The translations under genes were made by a program, and so were the position numbers. Shown piece by piece: positions 40,831-52,503 of a stretch of DNA of 64,000 bases; positions within the stretch are counted from its first letter, which is position 1; every line of letters begins with the position of its first letter. Source of the DNA: Trichoplusia ni (Eukaryota; Arthropoda; Insecta; Lepidoptera; Noctuidae); the NCBI RefSeq assembly GCF_003590095.1, contig NC_039480.1:1279328-1343327 (forward strand). The letters are read 5' to 3'. The notes below the pieces were generated by a model. It saw only the letters and a list, made by a program, of their open reading frames with translations, was not told the origin of the DNA and did no database searches.

Positions 40831-41593
40831 TCCGACGGTGTGCGTTTGTGTACCCCACTGGGGTATTTACTCTATTCAAATAAGAGCAGCAGAAATAAAG
40901 TCCTGGATGTCCACATTGTGGCTGGTATTCTAAATTCGATGCTATTTTTTATCATATACCTACTCATCTGTAGCAAATACAGCAAGTCTCTAATATTTGT
41001 TGTTGTTAATCATTGTTTCTGATCCATCAATTAAAAGTTTTGATGCTTAAAGATTGTTTGTTCAAAATTGAGATTATTTTCATAAATATCTCCCCGGAGT
41101 TAGTGAGAATAATTTATAAACATTCCTAAATTCGTCAAGTATGTGTAGTCGGAAAAAGACATGTGGTCAAAATCTATCCCAGACAGATTTTCTTATTAAA
41201 TTTTAGATGGGTCATGGACATTTCATTAAACAGATTTACTCGTAACTTAATGGACTAGGACAATTAGTTACTTTTACCATAACAAATGCTAACAAAACAC
41301 TATCTATACCAGTTTAACAAATAACATGTTTGGTTCCTTCAATTTCCCTCCCGTACTCCGCCGGCGAGTAATTCGTCAAATGATCGCAGAAGAGAACTCT
41401 GCCTGATTACATTTCCTCTCGATCGTTCTGTCAACGATGCCGAAGTGAATACTTGGCTCGAACACAACTCGAATTAAACCGAATTACTCTAATAAAACAT
41501 ACTTGGGACTGGTTAAGGATACGATAAAAATATAATTTCTCGACTTGCTAGAGAGAATTGCCTTTGCCAAGTGTTTTATTCAGCGTGATTAAA
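40831..41593. other. non-coding DNA, no recognisable gene
   Basis: AT-rich 5' flank of the Helitron. Nothing recognised. Confidence 0.55.
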
Positions 41594-41718
41594 TCTATAT
41601 CTATACTTATAATAAATCTGTAGAGAGGTCAATTCTGTACATAAAATATATTTAAAAAATAACTATCAAGGGGTGGTTAGGGATCGCTACTGATGCCAAA
41701 AATGCAATCAGTAAAATT

Positions 41719-41720
<2 letters not shown>

Positions 41721-41755
<35 letters not shown>
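41721..41755. repeat. (TGTC)n microsatellite in the Helitron 5' region
   Basis: Nine near-perfect TGTC units followed by TGTATATTCG. Tetranucleotide runs in this place recur in related Helitrons, for example (GTTT)n in the copy at 50271. Confidence 0.9.
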
Positions 41756-42278
41756 ATATTCGTTATAGAAACAAAAACTACTCGACGGATTTTAACGAAA
41801 TTTGGCACAATTATTCTTCATACTCTTGGGCAGGTTATAGTATACTTTTCATTACGCTACGACCAATAGGAGCAGAGCAGTGAAGGGAAATATTGGGAAA
41901 ACGGGGTAAGTTACTCCATTTTTTAAGCTTCCGTCACGTGTGCAGGCTTATAGGTTAAAGCTACATAGAAATCATGTATGACGGAAATATTCTCCCTAAA
42001 ATTATATAAAAAATATTCCTCGACAGCATGTCTAACTTTTATGGTTGACTCACAATAACACGTGAAACTCCCGATAGCTTAGCAATTCGGAGATTTCTGA
42101 TTGTATTTGTCTACTCTAACGTTTACAACACTATCCCTCATCCCCAATTAAAAAAGTTAACATTATTACCTATTCAATAAAAAAAGAATCATGTAAATCG
42201 GTGTAGAAACACCAAAGTTATACATGAAATAATAAGAAATCGCGCGTGAATACAGAGTCATGCTATAAGGATTATTTT

Positions 42279-42427
42279 ATTTTCGTAATTGGTAGTGTTT
42301 AATTATATTAATAGTTTATTTTCGTTATTATTATATTAGTTATTTTGGTAGTGTTTAATTGTATTAATAGTTTATTTTCGTAATTGGTAGTGTTTTATTA
42401 TATTAATAGTTTATTTTCGTAATTATT
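42279..42427. repeat. AT-rich ~39-bp tandem repeat upstream of RepHel
   Basis: Three units contain the core GGTAGTGTTTAATT then TATTAATAGTTTATTTTCG, with about 17 extra bases after the first. It lies 65 bp upstream of the RepHel start codon, in the likely promoter or 5' UTR. Confidence 0.8.
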
Positions 42428-42492
42428 ACATAATAACTATATATAATTGTAAGTGTAAGGTAGCTTCAGTTACCGTCGATTAAAAATACACA

Positions 42493-45400
42493 ATGCCACC
42501 TAAAAAACGACCATCTTTATCTCGAAATTCGAGAGATGCTAAAAGGATGAGAAATGCGCGTTCTCAAGAATCGGCAGAGGAAAGAGCACATCGGTTAAAC
42601 TCTATGAGAGTTAGTGCCTCAACCTCTCGAGCCAATGAAAGCTCTCCAGAGAGAGAGATGCGATTAGCAGCTGACAGAGCGAGACGAGCTACATCACGGG
42701 CGTCTCAAAGCTCTTCTCAACGAGAGCTGAGGCTTACCATTGACCGAGAACAACATGTGTTATCCCGAGATGCTGAAACTGCGTCACAACGAGAATTGCG
42801 TCTCACTGCTGACCGCGAACGGCATACATTGTCTCGCGAGTCAGAAACCTACACTGAGAGGGAATTGCGTCTCACAGCTGACCGCGAACGTCATATATTG
42901 TCTCGCGAGTCAGAAACCTTCACTGACAGAGAATTGCGTCTCACAGCTGACCGCGAACGTCATATATTGTCTCGCGAGTCAGAAACCTACACTGAGAGGG
43001 AATTGCGTCTCACAGCTGACCGCGAACGTCATATATTGTCTCGCGAGTCAGAAACCTACACTGAGAGGGAATTGCGTCTCACAGCTGACCGCGAACGTCA
43101 TATATTGTCTCGCGAGTCAGAAACCTACACTGAGAGGGAATTGCGTCTCACAGCTGACCGCGAACGTCATATATTGTCTCGCGAGTCAGAAACCTACACT
43201 GAGAGGGAATTGCGTCTCACAGCTGACCGCGAACGTCATATTTTATCTCGAGAATCTGAAACTTTAACTCAATATGAAGACCGTTTGACAAATGATAGGG
43301 TGCACCATAATGTTATTCGATCTCTCGAAGACGCACATGAGCATGAACAACGACTAGAGTCGGTACGCGAATATTATAATTCTTTGAGACAAGAACGATC
43401 AGTAAGTTTGTCTAATGAAAGATTAAGAATCGAAAATATTCGGTCTCTTGAAACGGACGAACAGCGAGAGGCCCGTCTTACTGCAGACAGATTTCGACAT
43501 AGCCTTAATAACTTAGATGTACACATAGAAGATCAATCTAGAAATTCGGTGGCTTGGTCCGACAAATATAAAAGTGGGTTTGCTTATAACCTCACAATTG
43601 ATTATGGATCATCTTCTGTAATAGGCGATATGAACGTGGTATGTCGTTTTTGTAATGCTTCAAAGTGGAGTAAGGAGTCAGCTGGTTTCTGTTGTTCTAC
43701 AGGTAAAATAAATTTGCCTTCATTCGAAGACCCACCGGAACCTTTGAAATCACTACTTTTAGGGGAACATATACAATCTAAACAGTTTTTAGATAATATT
43801 CGCACTTATAATAGTGCATTTCAAATGACATCCTTTGGCGCTCAACAAATCTCAGAAGGTCATTTCATGCCTACTTTTAAGATACAAGGTCAGGTTTACC
43901 ATTTGATAGGATCCCTTTTGCCTGAAAACCAACCTAAGTTTCTTCAAATATATTTTGTATCCGACTACAACGAACAGTCGAATATAAGAAATCAATATTT
44001 CCCGAATTTAAATACTGAACTCATATCACAACTTCAGAACATGTTGCATCAGGTTAATTCGTATGTATGCAGTTTTAAATCGGCATTAGAAGCTCTTCCT
44101 CGAGATGATGATAACAATTATAAAATTGTTATAAATGCCGATAGGCGTCCAACTCAGGAACACCCTGGGCGTTATAATGCTCCATCCACGAATGAAGTTG
44201 CTGTGGTATTGGTCGACCAGGAATGTGATAGGCGTGATATCGTTATCCGTTCCAGAGATAATCGTTTGCAACGTATTTATGAAACCCACAGGGCTTACGA
44301 CAGTTTGCAATATCCTTTGATATACTGTCGAGGGGAAGATGGTTATAATTTTGCTTTATACCAAACTGATCCGCGTACAGGCGCACCTAATTATAATAAA
44401 AAGATTTCATGCCTTCAATTTTACTGTTACCACTTGCAAGTAAGACGGAATAGGTTTGTATACTTTCAACGTTTTCGTGGCTTATTCAATCAGTTTATTG
44501 TAGACATGTACGCAAAAATTGAAACCGAAAGATTAGTTTATATACGATCTAATCAAAGGCAGCTGCGCGTTGAAGAATACGTGCACCTTCGCGACGCCAT
44601 GCAGCAAGATAACGATACGGTGAATATGGGTCGTTTAGTTATTTTGCCCTCTTCTTTTACTGGTGGTCCACGATACATGCACGAACGTACTCAAGATGCT
44701 TTTTGTTACGTAAGAAAATATGGACGTCCCGACTTATTTATTACTGTAACTACCAATCCTAAGTGGGATGAAATTACTCGGGAGCTTCTTGAGGGTCAAG
44801 CACGGCATGACCGCCATGATATCATCGCAAGAGTTTTTCATTTAAAATTGAAATCAATGATAGATCTACTTACCAAAGATAAAATTTTTGGAGAAGTATT
44901 GTGTTATATGTATAGTATTGAATGGCAAAAACGCGGCTTACCTCACGCACATATCCTGCTTTGGTTAAAAGATAAGGTTCGACCTAATGATGTAGACAGT
45001 TTAATCAGTGCTGAAATTCCAAGTCCGATTGCAGATCCCGTGTTATACGACATTGTTAAAACTCATATGATACATGGTCCATGTGGTTCGTTTAACGGGA
45101 ATTCTCCTTGCATGCAAGACGGTCGTTGCACTAAAAGATATCCAAAAGCCTTAGTGGATGGCACTGTAACAGGACATGATGGATACCCATTATATCGTCG
45201 CCGTTCAAGAGATAATGATGGTTTTACTGTTGAAAAGCGAGTGTCTGGACAACAAGTTACTTTAGATAATAGGTGGGTCGTTCCGTATTCTCCTGTGTTG
45301 TCCAGAGCATTTCAAGCTCACATAAATGTTGAAATGTGTAATAGTGTAGAGTCAATAAAATATATTTGTAAGTATATTAATAAGGGCAGTGACCAAGCTA

Positions 45401-47711
45401 CATTTGCTTTGAGAAATGAACATGATGAAGTTACAAGATTTCAGTCAGGCAGATATATAAGTTCTTCAGAAGCTGTGTGGCGGATCTTAAGTTTCAACAT
45501 TCACGAAAGATTATCCACCTGTGACTCATCTGGATGTTCATCTTGAAGGCGGCCAACGTATATATTTCAACGCCGAAAATGTCACAGAACGGTTAGAGAA
45601 CCCTAGACAAACAAGTTTATTATCATTCTTTCGACTTTGCCAAACTGATGATTTTGCAAAATCTCTTTTGTATGAGGAAGTTCCATCGTATTATACCTAC
45701 GATAAGCAACGGGGTGTCTTTAATCGAAGACGCCGTGGCAGGCCTGTAGATGGCGAGTCAGGTATTTTTAAAGAACATGTTCTTGGTAGAGTGTACACCG
45801 TTCATCCTAACAACGCTGAGTGTTTCTATTTGCGATTATTATTACATACCGTGCGAGGACCAACCTCATTTATAGATTTGAGAAAAGTAGACGATGTTGT
45901 TTATCCCACTTATCAAGCAGCTTGCCAAGCGCGTCATTTGCTTGAAAAATGATCAGCATTGGGATGACGCTTTAGCAGAATCCTGTGTTAGTGATAATCC
46001 ACGACGGTTACGCCATTTATTTGTAACATTACTCACATTTTGTAATTTGTCAGATGCTGTAACATTATGGGAAAAATATAAAGAAAAATTTTCAGAAGAC
46101 TTTCTTAGAAATATACCTAACAATGATGAAGGCACAACTAATGATAATTTCCGTGATCTTGCCATAAATCAGTGCTTATTAGCTCTTCAGGATGACTTAA
46201 CAGCAGTAGGCGGTAAATCACTCTGTGAATATGGTTTGCCAACACCAACCTCAGTCGGAGAGGTAACTAATAGGGAATATTCCGCAGAGATTGGTTACAA
46301 TTTAACGGAACTGCTGACAACATTAGAAAACGGTGTCCCAATGATGACTGCAGAACAACGTTCAGTTTATGACCGCGTGTGCAATAGTGTTCAAAATAAT
46401 TTGGGAACAATATGGTTTTTAGATGCACCTGGAGGAACTGGAAAAACCTTTTTGACTAAATTAATATTGGCTTATGTTCGAAATCAGCGTAAAATTGCGC
46501 TTGCCGTAGCTTCATCAGGGATAGCTGCAACATTGCTACCAGGAGGTAAAACTGCTCACAGTATGTTTAAAATACCAATTGATTTAGATCGCACGGAAAA
46601 TCCAACCTGTAGTATTTCAAGAAATAGCGACAAAGCTAAGGTATTACGCGAGTGTAGTTTAATCATATGGGATGAATGTACGATGGCCCATCGAAAAGGA
46701 GTAGAAGCGGTATACAGAACTTTAAGGGATATAAGACAAAATGATCGACCAATGGGCGGTATCACGGTTTTATTTTGTGGTGATTTCCGACAAACCTTAC
46801 CGGTAATACCACGGGGAACCCGAGCTGATGAGGTTAGGGCTTGCCTGAAAAGCTCTTATTTATGGCGAGATATACAATCGGTGCATTTGACTATAAATAT
46901 GCGAGTGAGAACTGGAGATAACCCGGATGATAGTCAATTTTCTGACACATTATTAAAGATTGGTGAAGGTACCTATCCACAACTACACCAAGGAAAACTT
47001 ATACTGACGCCTGAATTATGTTGTATGGTGCAATCTCAACCACATCTTATATCGTCGGTTTACGGTGACGTAACAAATATATTAAATAGGGACAATTCTT
47101 GGCTATGCGAAAGATCTATTTTAACTCCTCGCAATGACCAGGCATCTGAGATCAATAACAAAATACTGTCGAATATACAGGGGGAAAGCAAAGTTTATAG
47201 ATCAATAAATAGAATGGTCGATGAACAAGAAGCCACTAATTACCCGATAGAATTTTTAAATTCTTTAAATATGCCCGGACTTCCCTCTCATGAAATTTGT
47301 TTAAAAATTGGGATACCGATTATTATGCTCCGAAATTTAAAACCACCACAACTTTGCAATGGAACTCGACTAAAAGTAACCCAGTTGCAATAAAATATAA
47401 TCGAGGCTCAAATTTTAACAGGTTGCGGTGCAGGAGAAACCGTCTTTATTCCCAGAATACCCTTAATACCAAATAATTTTCCATTCCAATTTAAAAGGAC
47501 GCAATTCCCAGTATCGGTGTGTTATGCAATGACAATTAACAAGGCTCAAGGGCAGACTTTTCGTGTTGCTGGAGTAGATCTCAGTGTCAGTTGTTTCTCA
47601 CATGGTCAGTTGTATGTTGCTCTTTCCCGTGTTAGCAGTTCTAAAAGTCTTTATGTTCACGTGCCGGACGGGTCAACTTTCAATATAGTTTACCCGGAAG
47701 CTTTGCACTAA
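42493..47711 (+). pseudogene. Helitron Rep-helicase (RepHel), broken by two frameshifts and one stop
   Basis: The gene encodes the rolling-circle transposase of the Helitron: an HUH endonuclease fused to a PIF1-family helicase. The first frame (42493-45546, 1017 codons) opens with a basic, Ser/Arg-rich N-terminus and 23-residue tandem repeats (about residues 90-260). A CxxC pair (CRFC) and a CC pair follow near residues 380-400, then the Helitron-like N domain near residue 640. The HUH signature RGLPHAHILLWL lies near residue 815, and the two catalytic tyrosines of YICKYINKG near 957 and 961. The frame then shifts within 45510-45513 (one extra T) into 45521-45952. It shifts again in the A-run 45945-45949 into 45894-47393, which holds Walker A GGTGKT, WDECTM, GDFRQTLPV, and ends at an in-frame TAA (47391-47393). 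The same frame resumes to 47711 with INKAQGQTF and VALSRVSS. No single intact protein is possible. Each lesion is a one-base change, so the decay is recent. Confidence 0.93.
42775..43262 (+). repeat. 69-bp coding tandem repeat inside RepHel (7 units)
   Basis: Units beginning TTGCGTCTCACAGCTGACCG recur every 69 bp at about 42796, 42865, 42934, 43003, 43072, 43141 and 43210. Each encodes a 23-residue block of the ELRLTADRERHILSRESETY type. Inner units are essentially identical at the nucleotide level, while the first and last are more diverged, which suggests recent unit duplication or homogenisation. The charged, heptad-like blocks would probably form helices or a coiled coil. Confidence 0.9.
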
Positions 47712-47950
47712 AGTATTTTCGTTTTATAGGTACCTTTACCTTACCTTTATAAGGCAGTGGTACTTATATTGCCACCAGAATTTGAACCTTAACACATTAT
47801 TATAAAGTTTAAAAGCTATAAATATTTTTAAGTTCTGTGTCTTATAAAGGGTTAAGCCTTATGTGAACGTGATCTAAACAATATTACCAATATAAATAAT
47901 AATAATAAATATTACCAATACATTAACTTAATATACAAGGAGTTACACGC

Positions 47951-48033
47951 TGACGGAGTCGCGGACACAGCTATCTATACTTTTCTGCCGGAAGTCACTA
48001 TTCCACGCGGACGAAGTCGCGGGCACAAGCTAG
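47951..48033 (+). repeat. duplicated Helitron 3' terminus
   Basis: ACGCTGACGGAGTCGCGGAC, then ACAGCTAT (ending 47974), is a diverged copy of the true terminus CACGCGGACGAAGTCGCGGGC that ends in CTAG at 48033. Between them TCTATACTTTTCTGCC resembles a Helitron 5' start. The element thus carries an older, inactivated end about 60 bp inside the present one. Confidence 0.65.
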
Positions 48034-49670
48034 TACATAATAAAATTATTAAATACATACATTACTAAATCATCGTATAATGTTATCGATAGTTATTTGA
48101 TTATTTTTCCAAGATTTGATAAAACGTTGATTAATGATTTCAATTGTTTTGATGTGTCACAGAACATATATTAAGCGGCTCTTCGTAGGTAGGTATCAAT
48201 GGCGCCTAATCAATTCGTCAGAATACAAGTGTCAATTAATGTTTGTTTCATTATTATCTTATCTCGTTTATAAAGTCGTAACAAACAATCGCGAATAATC
48301 TAACAAAATTATCACAAGTTCATCTAGATAAGATTTCTTTGATCGGTCAACTTCAATTAAACTTCTACAGCCAGAAGCCTGCGGGTGTAAAGATTAACGC
48401 TGTCGAATGAATTCCAGACCTTTCTCTGACAGCTGATAAACTTATATTTTTTTCATCTACGGGAAAGAGTAAAACAAATTAAATAATAACTTCATAAATG
48501 AACGAGCTTCAGTGCCTGATTAATAATACAGTTGTAAAATTGTGTTATGTGATTGTATTGATCAATTTAATTGATAACATTTTAAAAAACTCTCCTGGCC
48601 GTTCTTCTTTGCAGGTAAAGGTTAAGTCGATGTAATAAATAGTCTTTACCCACAATTATTGAACAAACCTCGTTTGCGAGTCCATACCGTTTCGACTAGT
48701 GGAGTCTTTGTGCTTTACAAAAACACGATATCTCTAAAATGAGTAGGATATTGCCACGTATTACCATATAAATAACTGCACCGATATTTTTATGAAAGCA
48801 ATTTAATATTCCACACAGATTTGTCACGAACGCACCAATTTGACGTAGACTGAAACCCTTTTAAATTAAGCTGTTTATTATATTCTGTCCGTTAGCTGTA
48901 TAAAGAGAGCCATTTTGGCCCGATGGGCAATCCAATTACGTATGTACAATGTTTTCAGGGTACACGCTCAGCGTGCGGAAAGAATTTAATTAGGCAACAG
49001 GTCTACAGTGTTATGTCTAGTTTTGTAGGTTTTTAGACACGCTTTTGCTAGTCTAGTCGAGCTAGTCTTCTTGAATGATTAGTTCGTTTTAATTAGCTAC
49101 TAGTGCCGTTTATGTAATGTCTGGAAATGTCATTTGGGAATCTATTACGATTGGTCATGCAACATTAATTTTTGCCTTGAAGTTCTCTACTACTTTTCTT
49201 GTTTTTAAACCTATTAAAACCTGACCTGAAGAAAATTGTATGTTATGAATTATTATAAAATGGTACATAGTTTAAAGCATAGCAATTCAATTACCTATTG
49301 TAGTTCGCGAACAGGTCACCTGACCTAAATGCACGTAGACAAGCTGAGGTAAATATCCTCGTTGGATAACAATAAACCATGACATGGTTTCTTCACATTT
49401 TACGTCTGCTCATAAAATTGGCGACACTGCTCGCGACGCGGCGATGTGTAAATATTGATCGTGAAGTGCGCCTGCGACGGATCACTGCTTACATTGTCAG
49501 ATTTATGATGTTCTAGAACGTCCAGTGTACGTGGAAAACCTTAAGAAATGATTACTTATTTGTAATATTATAGTAAAACCTCAATTACCTTAGTTCTTCA
49601 CCAAAGAAGACAGTAAACAATTGAGCATGACAAATAACATTCCGCCCAAATCCGCTGACGTTAAATGTTA
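48034..49670. other. non-coding DNA, no recognisable gene
   Basis: AT-rich DNA between the Helitron and the next repeat. It may already be upstream sequence or the first intron of the Madm gene. No exon was recognised. Confidence 0.5.
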
Positions 49671-50025
49671 TCACTACATAGTATAAAACAAAGTCGCTTT
49701 TTCTGTCATCATGTTGTATGTCCCTATGAACGCTTAAATCTTTAAAACTACGCAACGGATTTTGATGCGGTTTTCAACAATAGATAGAGCAATTCTTGAG
49801 GAAGGTTTTAGTGTATAATAAGTTTAGGTTTTGTGTAAACTGACAATATTACAACGATATTAGTTAAACATGTCGGAAAAAATTAAGCCATTCGAGAGCT
49901 TTCCTCGAGAACGCTGCCAAAACCTTTTGAGTTACAACAAAACTATGTATGGCGGGTTTGTACCTCTTTAATAAATCTACAAAAAAGTCCGCGGTGGTAT
50001 ATGTCTATCTTCCAAGGATAACCCA
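49671..50025 (+). mobile_element. interspersed repeat, probably non-autonomous Helitron-like
   Basis: It begins A|TCACTACATAGTATAAAACA, continues with AAAACTACGCAACGGATTTT, then GATGCGGTTTTCAACAATAG and AATTCTTGAGGAAGGTTTTA, and later TCCGCGGTGGTATATGTCTA. This motif order is familiar from abundant lepidopteran repeats of a few hundred bp. No CTAG end was found, so the 3' boundary is approximate and the copy may be truncated. Confidence 0.5.
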
Positions 50026-50270
50026 CAATAACCATTTTTATGTGTTTTCTTAATACAGTAAAATTATGGGTTATTTACGAACCTATTTTTAACAATACAG
50101 TATTAATCCTTATCCAAATAAATAAGTTAGATATATTATACATGTAATATAGAACAAAATTGCCTTTTACACTACACCAAAAAAGTGAATAGGTAATGAG
50201 TTATCGTAATATTAAAATCTCCGCGCGAGAAATTAAAAATCGATGAAACGTAGCGAAGATATCGTTGGCA

Positions 50271-50510
50271 TCTATATACTAATATACTTATACTAATATA
50301 TAAAGCTGAAGAGTTTGTTTGTTTGTTTGTTTGAACGCGCTAATCTCAGGAACTACTGGTTCAAATTGAAAAAATATTTTTGTGTTGAATAGACCATTCA
50401 TCGAGAGAGGTTTTAGGCTATATATCATCACGCTGCGACCAATAGGAGCGAAGAAAAAGTCATAACTTATATCTTCTAACCACGCAGACGAAGTCGCGGG
50501 CAACAGCTAG
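50271..50510 (+). mobile_element. 240-bp non-autonomous Helitron with intact ends
   Basis: It starts A|TCTATATACTAATATAC and ends GACGAAGTCGCGGGC then AACAGCTAG|T (CTAG at 50507-50510). Inside are (GTTT)n at 50310-50331, an AACTACTGGTTCAAATTG zone and CTGCGACCAATAGGAGCGAA, which is shared with the large Helitron near 41855 and with the reverse copy near 19105. It carries no coding sequence. Its movement would depend on a RepHel supplied elsewhere. Confidence 0.8.
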
Positions 50511-50818
50511 TTTTCAAATAAACCATAAAGATAGTTATATGTTATTGAAGCTCTGCCTACGCCTTGAGAATCATTTTGTTTATTCATTCATTAATGACTT
50601 TTGTTAGTACAGGAACAGTCGTAAACACTAAATGCATAATTCGAAGTTGCTCATAAAGCACTTTCTCTATTAGCACTCCCTGTAATTGCTTCAGTCTAAT
50701 TAGCAGCATGTAGTACTGGATTAATTACCAACAGGTACAGTGAGAGATCATCGCACTTCTCGTAATTGCTAATGAATATCGTTTTCCTCTCAACCTTACT
50801 TTGTTAATTAGTAATAAA

Positions 50819-51030
50819 CTAGCTATTGCCCGCGGGTCCACCCGCTAAAGAACGAAAAAATGACACGAGGACATCAAATCATGAATAAAATTATTCCTTG
50901 TGTCCCGGTTATAAACTACGTGTTTACTAAAATTCGTCCAAATCCGTTCTATGGTTTTTGCTTGAAAGAGGTATAAACATCCTTGTATTCCTTGTACACA
51001 AACTGTCGCGTTTACCATAGTAGTAGGTAA
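50819..51030 (-). mobile_element. non-autonomous Helitron-like repeat, minus orientation
   Basis: On the plus strand it reads A|CTAGCTATTGCCCGCGGGTC, CACCCGC..., then AAATTCGTCCAAATCCGTTC, TATGGTTTTTGCTTGAAAGA, and ends near AAACTGTCGCGTTTACCATA. In reverse complement this is the familiar lepidopteran order: TAATATTATAAA-like start, GCGA-AGTTTGT, ACGGATTTGGA, GGGTGGACCCGCGGGC, CTAG end. The 5' end is diverged, so the right limit is approximate. Confidence 0.65.
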
Positions 51031-52160
51031 TATTAGGCTGATGATGCGCTATACACGTACAGGAATATTAACTGCACCTAATTGATCCATTTGTAATCAG
51101 AGGCTTGTTCTTATACAATAAAAGGAGGAACTTGAGAAAGTTACCATTTCGTTTAGAACGTATCGGTGATAAGGGAGACATTACTAGAACGGGCAAAGCT
51201 ATGCTCAAAGGAAAAGCTACAAACAAATCACTGTAGAACACAGGTCCACATGCGAAGTACATTCTCTCACACAATAGCAACATAAAGACACATTTCGTTA
51301 TCGTTTCGCGTAATACGTGTGTTATAAACGTTATCAGCGCATGCGCAGAGTTCGTTCACTCGACACGCGACAAGTACAGACAGAAGTCTAGCCCGACATC
51401 CGCTCCGGCTGTACATACCTACTTGGTTAAGTGTATTAGAAATGGTATGAGTCGACGATGACGGATGCCGGATAGGAAAACACGAAAATTACAAAATAGA
51501 TACCTAGCTAAATATTTGAACTTCTTTGTGAAAAAAATAGGTATTATGTAATTATACGTTTTTTATAGCACATGAAGGTTGAAGGAACAAGAAGCGGAAC
51601 TAATCGATACTCACTTCAGTAAAAAAGAGGATCCGTTTTTTAGTATGCCTTGTACCATCTTAGGATGTAAAATATCTTGATCATCTAGTAAAGCGAACTT
51701 TCTGTGCTCTGTATTTCGCGCAAACAATTACATGCATATTTATGTAAAGCGATTGTAAATTTAAATGTATGTAGACACTATTATACGTAGGTACTCGTTA
51801 GACAACTGCGTAAGACCTCACAATACAACAACTTAGGTAATTGTTATTTAATGAGTTCATTTACAAACGGAATTCCTTATCTACTTAATAAAGTTTTCTT
51901 CTACAAGCAAACACACAGTAATACACAGTTCCGATTTCGTTTATAATATCCGAATCGATTATCGTTTGGGGTGTTATTTAGGCTTCTCGAGTTTCTACCG
52001 GATCCCTGTATTTCGTGATGATTCCGGATGTGGCAAAATTAATAATTGCTTTATATTGTATTATGGTAGTACCTAATTGAGTAGATATTCTAATGACCCG
52101 ACGAGGACAATAGCTTTAGGCCCTGACCCATTGTGACCTGCATGTTATGTCACATGCTTG
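51031..52160. other. non-coding DNA, no recognisable gene
   Basis: AT-rich. No exon or repeat end was recognised. Confidence 0.5.
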
Positions 52161-52164
52161 TGTT

Positions 52165-52172
52165 TATAAAAA
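52165..52172 (+). promoter_or_regulatory. TATA box candidate
   Basis: TATAAAAA at 52165-52172 lies 52 bp before an ATG that opens a signal-peptide-like reading frame, a spacing typical of compact insect secreted-protein genes. Confidence 0.4.
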
Positions 52173-52216
52173 CTAGCTGGCACACATGGATTGGTGATTG
52201 CTATAAACTGAATACC

Positions 52217-52503
52217 ATGCATAAACTAGTCGTTATTTTCACTATCGCATGCACAGTTAGTTGGGGTCAAAGATAAAACCAAGTTTGTGCGATAAATGCA
52301 AATTTGCACCAGTCGTAAACTCCGCCAGAGGTTCTGTTTACAGGCAGCATAGTATAACTAAACACTATTTTACTATCATGATTCTCAGGACAAACCGGGT
52401 ATTTTTATCCCAACACTCTGTCATAATACAAGCGAGTCATTCTCACTTTATTTCGGTAAGGTGGGGCACCTTTATGAACACCCACCCCCTAGGAGATAGG
52501 TAG
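52217..52503 (+). pseudogene. possible secreted-peptide exon, frame broken after the signal sequence
   Basis: An ATG at 52217 opens MHKLVVIFTIACTVSWGQR followed by a stop (TAA at about 52274). The first 17 residues have the shape of a signal peptide: a basic K at position 3, a hydrophobic core, and small residues before W/G. The adjacent frame starting at 52261 stays open to 52503 and begins with a cysteine-containing stretch (SLCDKCKF). This would fit a small secreted protein whose frame is shifted by one base, or a first exon with an unseen splice site. No family was recognised and the downstream frame loses protein-like character. A TATA-like box sits upstream. It could equally be a chance combination. 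Confidence 0.3.

Larger units (their letters stand above)
41594..48033 (+). mobile_element. near-complete Helitron with degraded RepHel gene
   Basis: The 5' terminus reads A|TCTATATCTATACTTATAA (41594, or alternatively the TC at 41600). The 3' terminus reads CGCGGACGAAGTCGCGGGC then ACAAGCTAG at 48033, followed by T. This gives the Helitron rules: TC start, CTAG end, a short 3' hairpin (CGCGGAC with GTCGCG) and insertion between A and T without target duplication. At about 6.44 kb it has the length of an autonomous element. Inside are a TGTC microsatellite, an AT-rich 39-bp tandem repeat just before the start codon, and one large Rep-helicase gene. Because that gene is broken, this copy should depend on others to move. 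Confidence 0.9.

Noticed and set aside
42740..43267. Alternative-frame 175-codon ORF inside the RepHel repeat array
   Set aside because: It is a shadow frame caused by the 69-bp repeat, whose length is a multiple of three.
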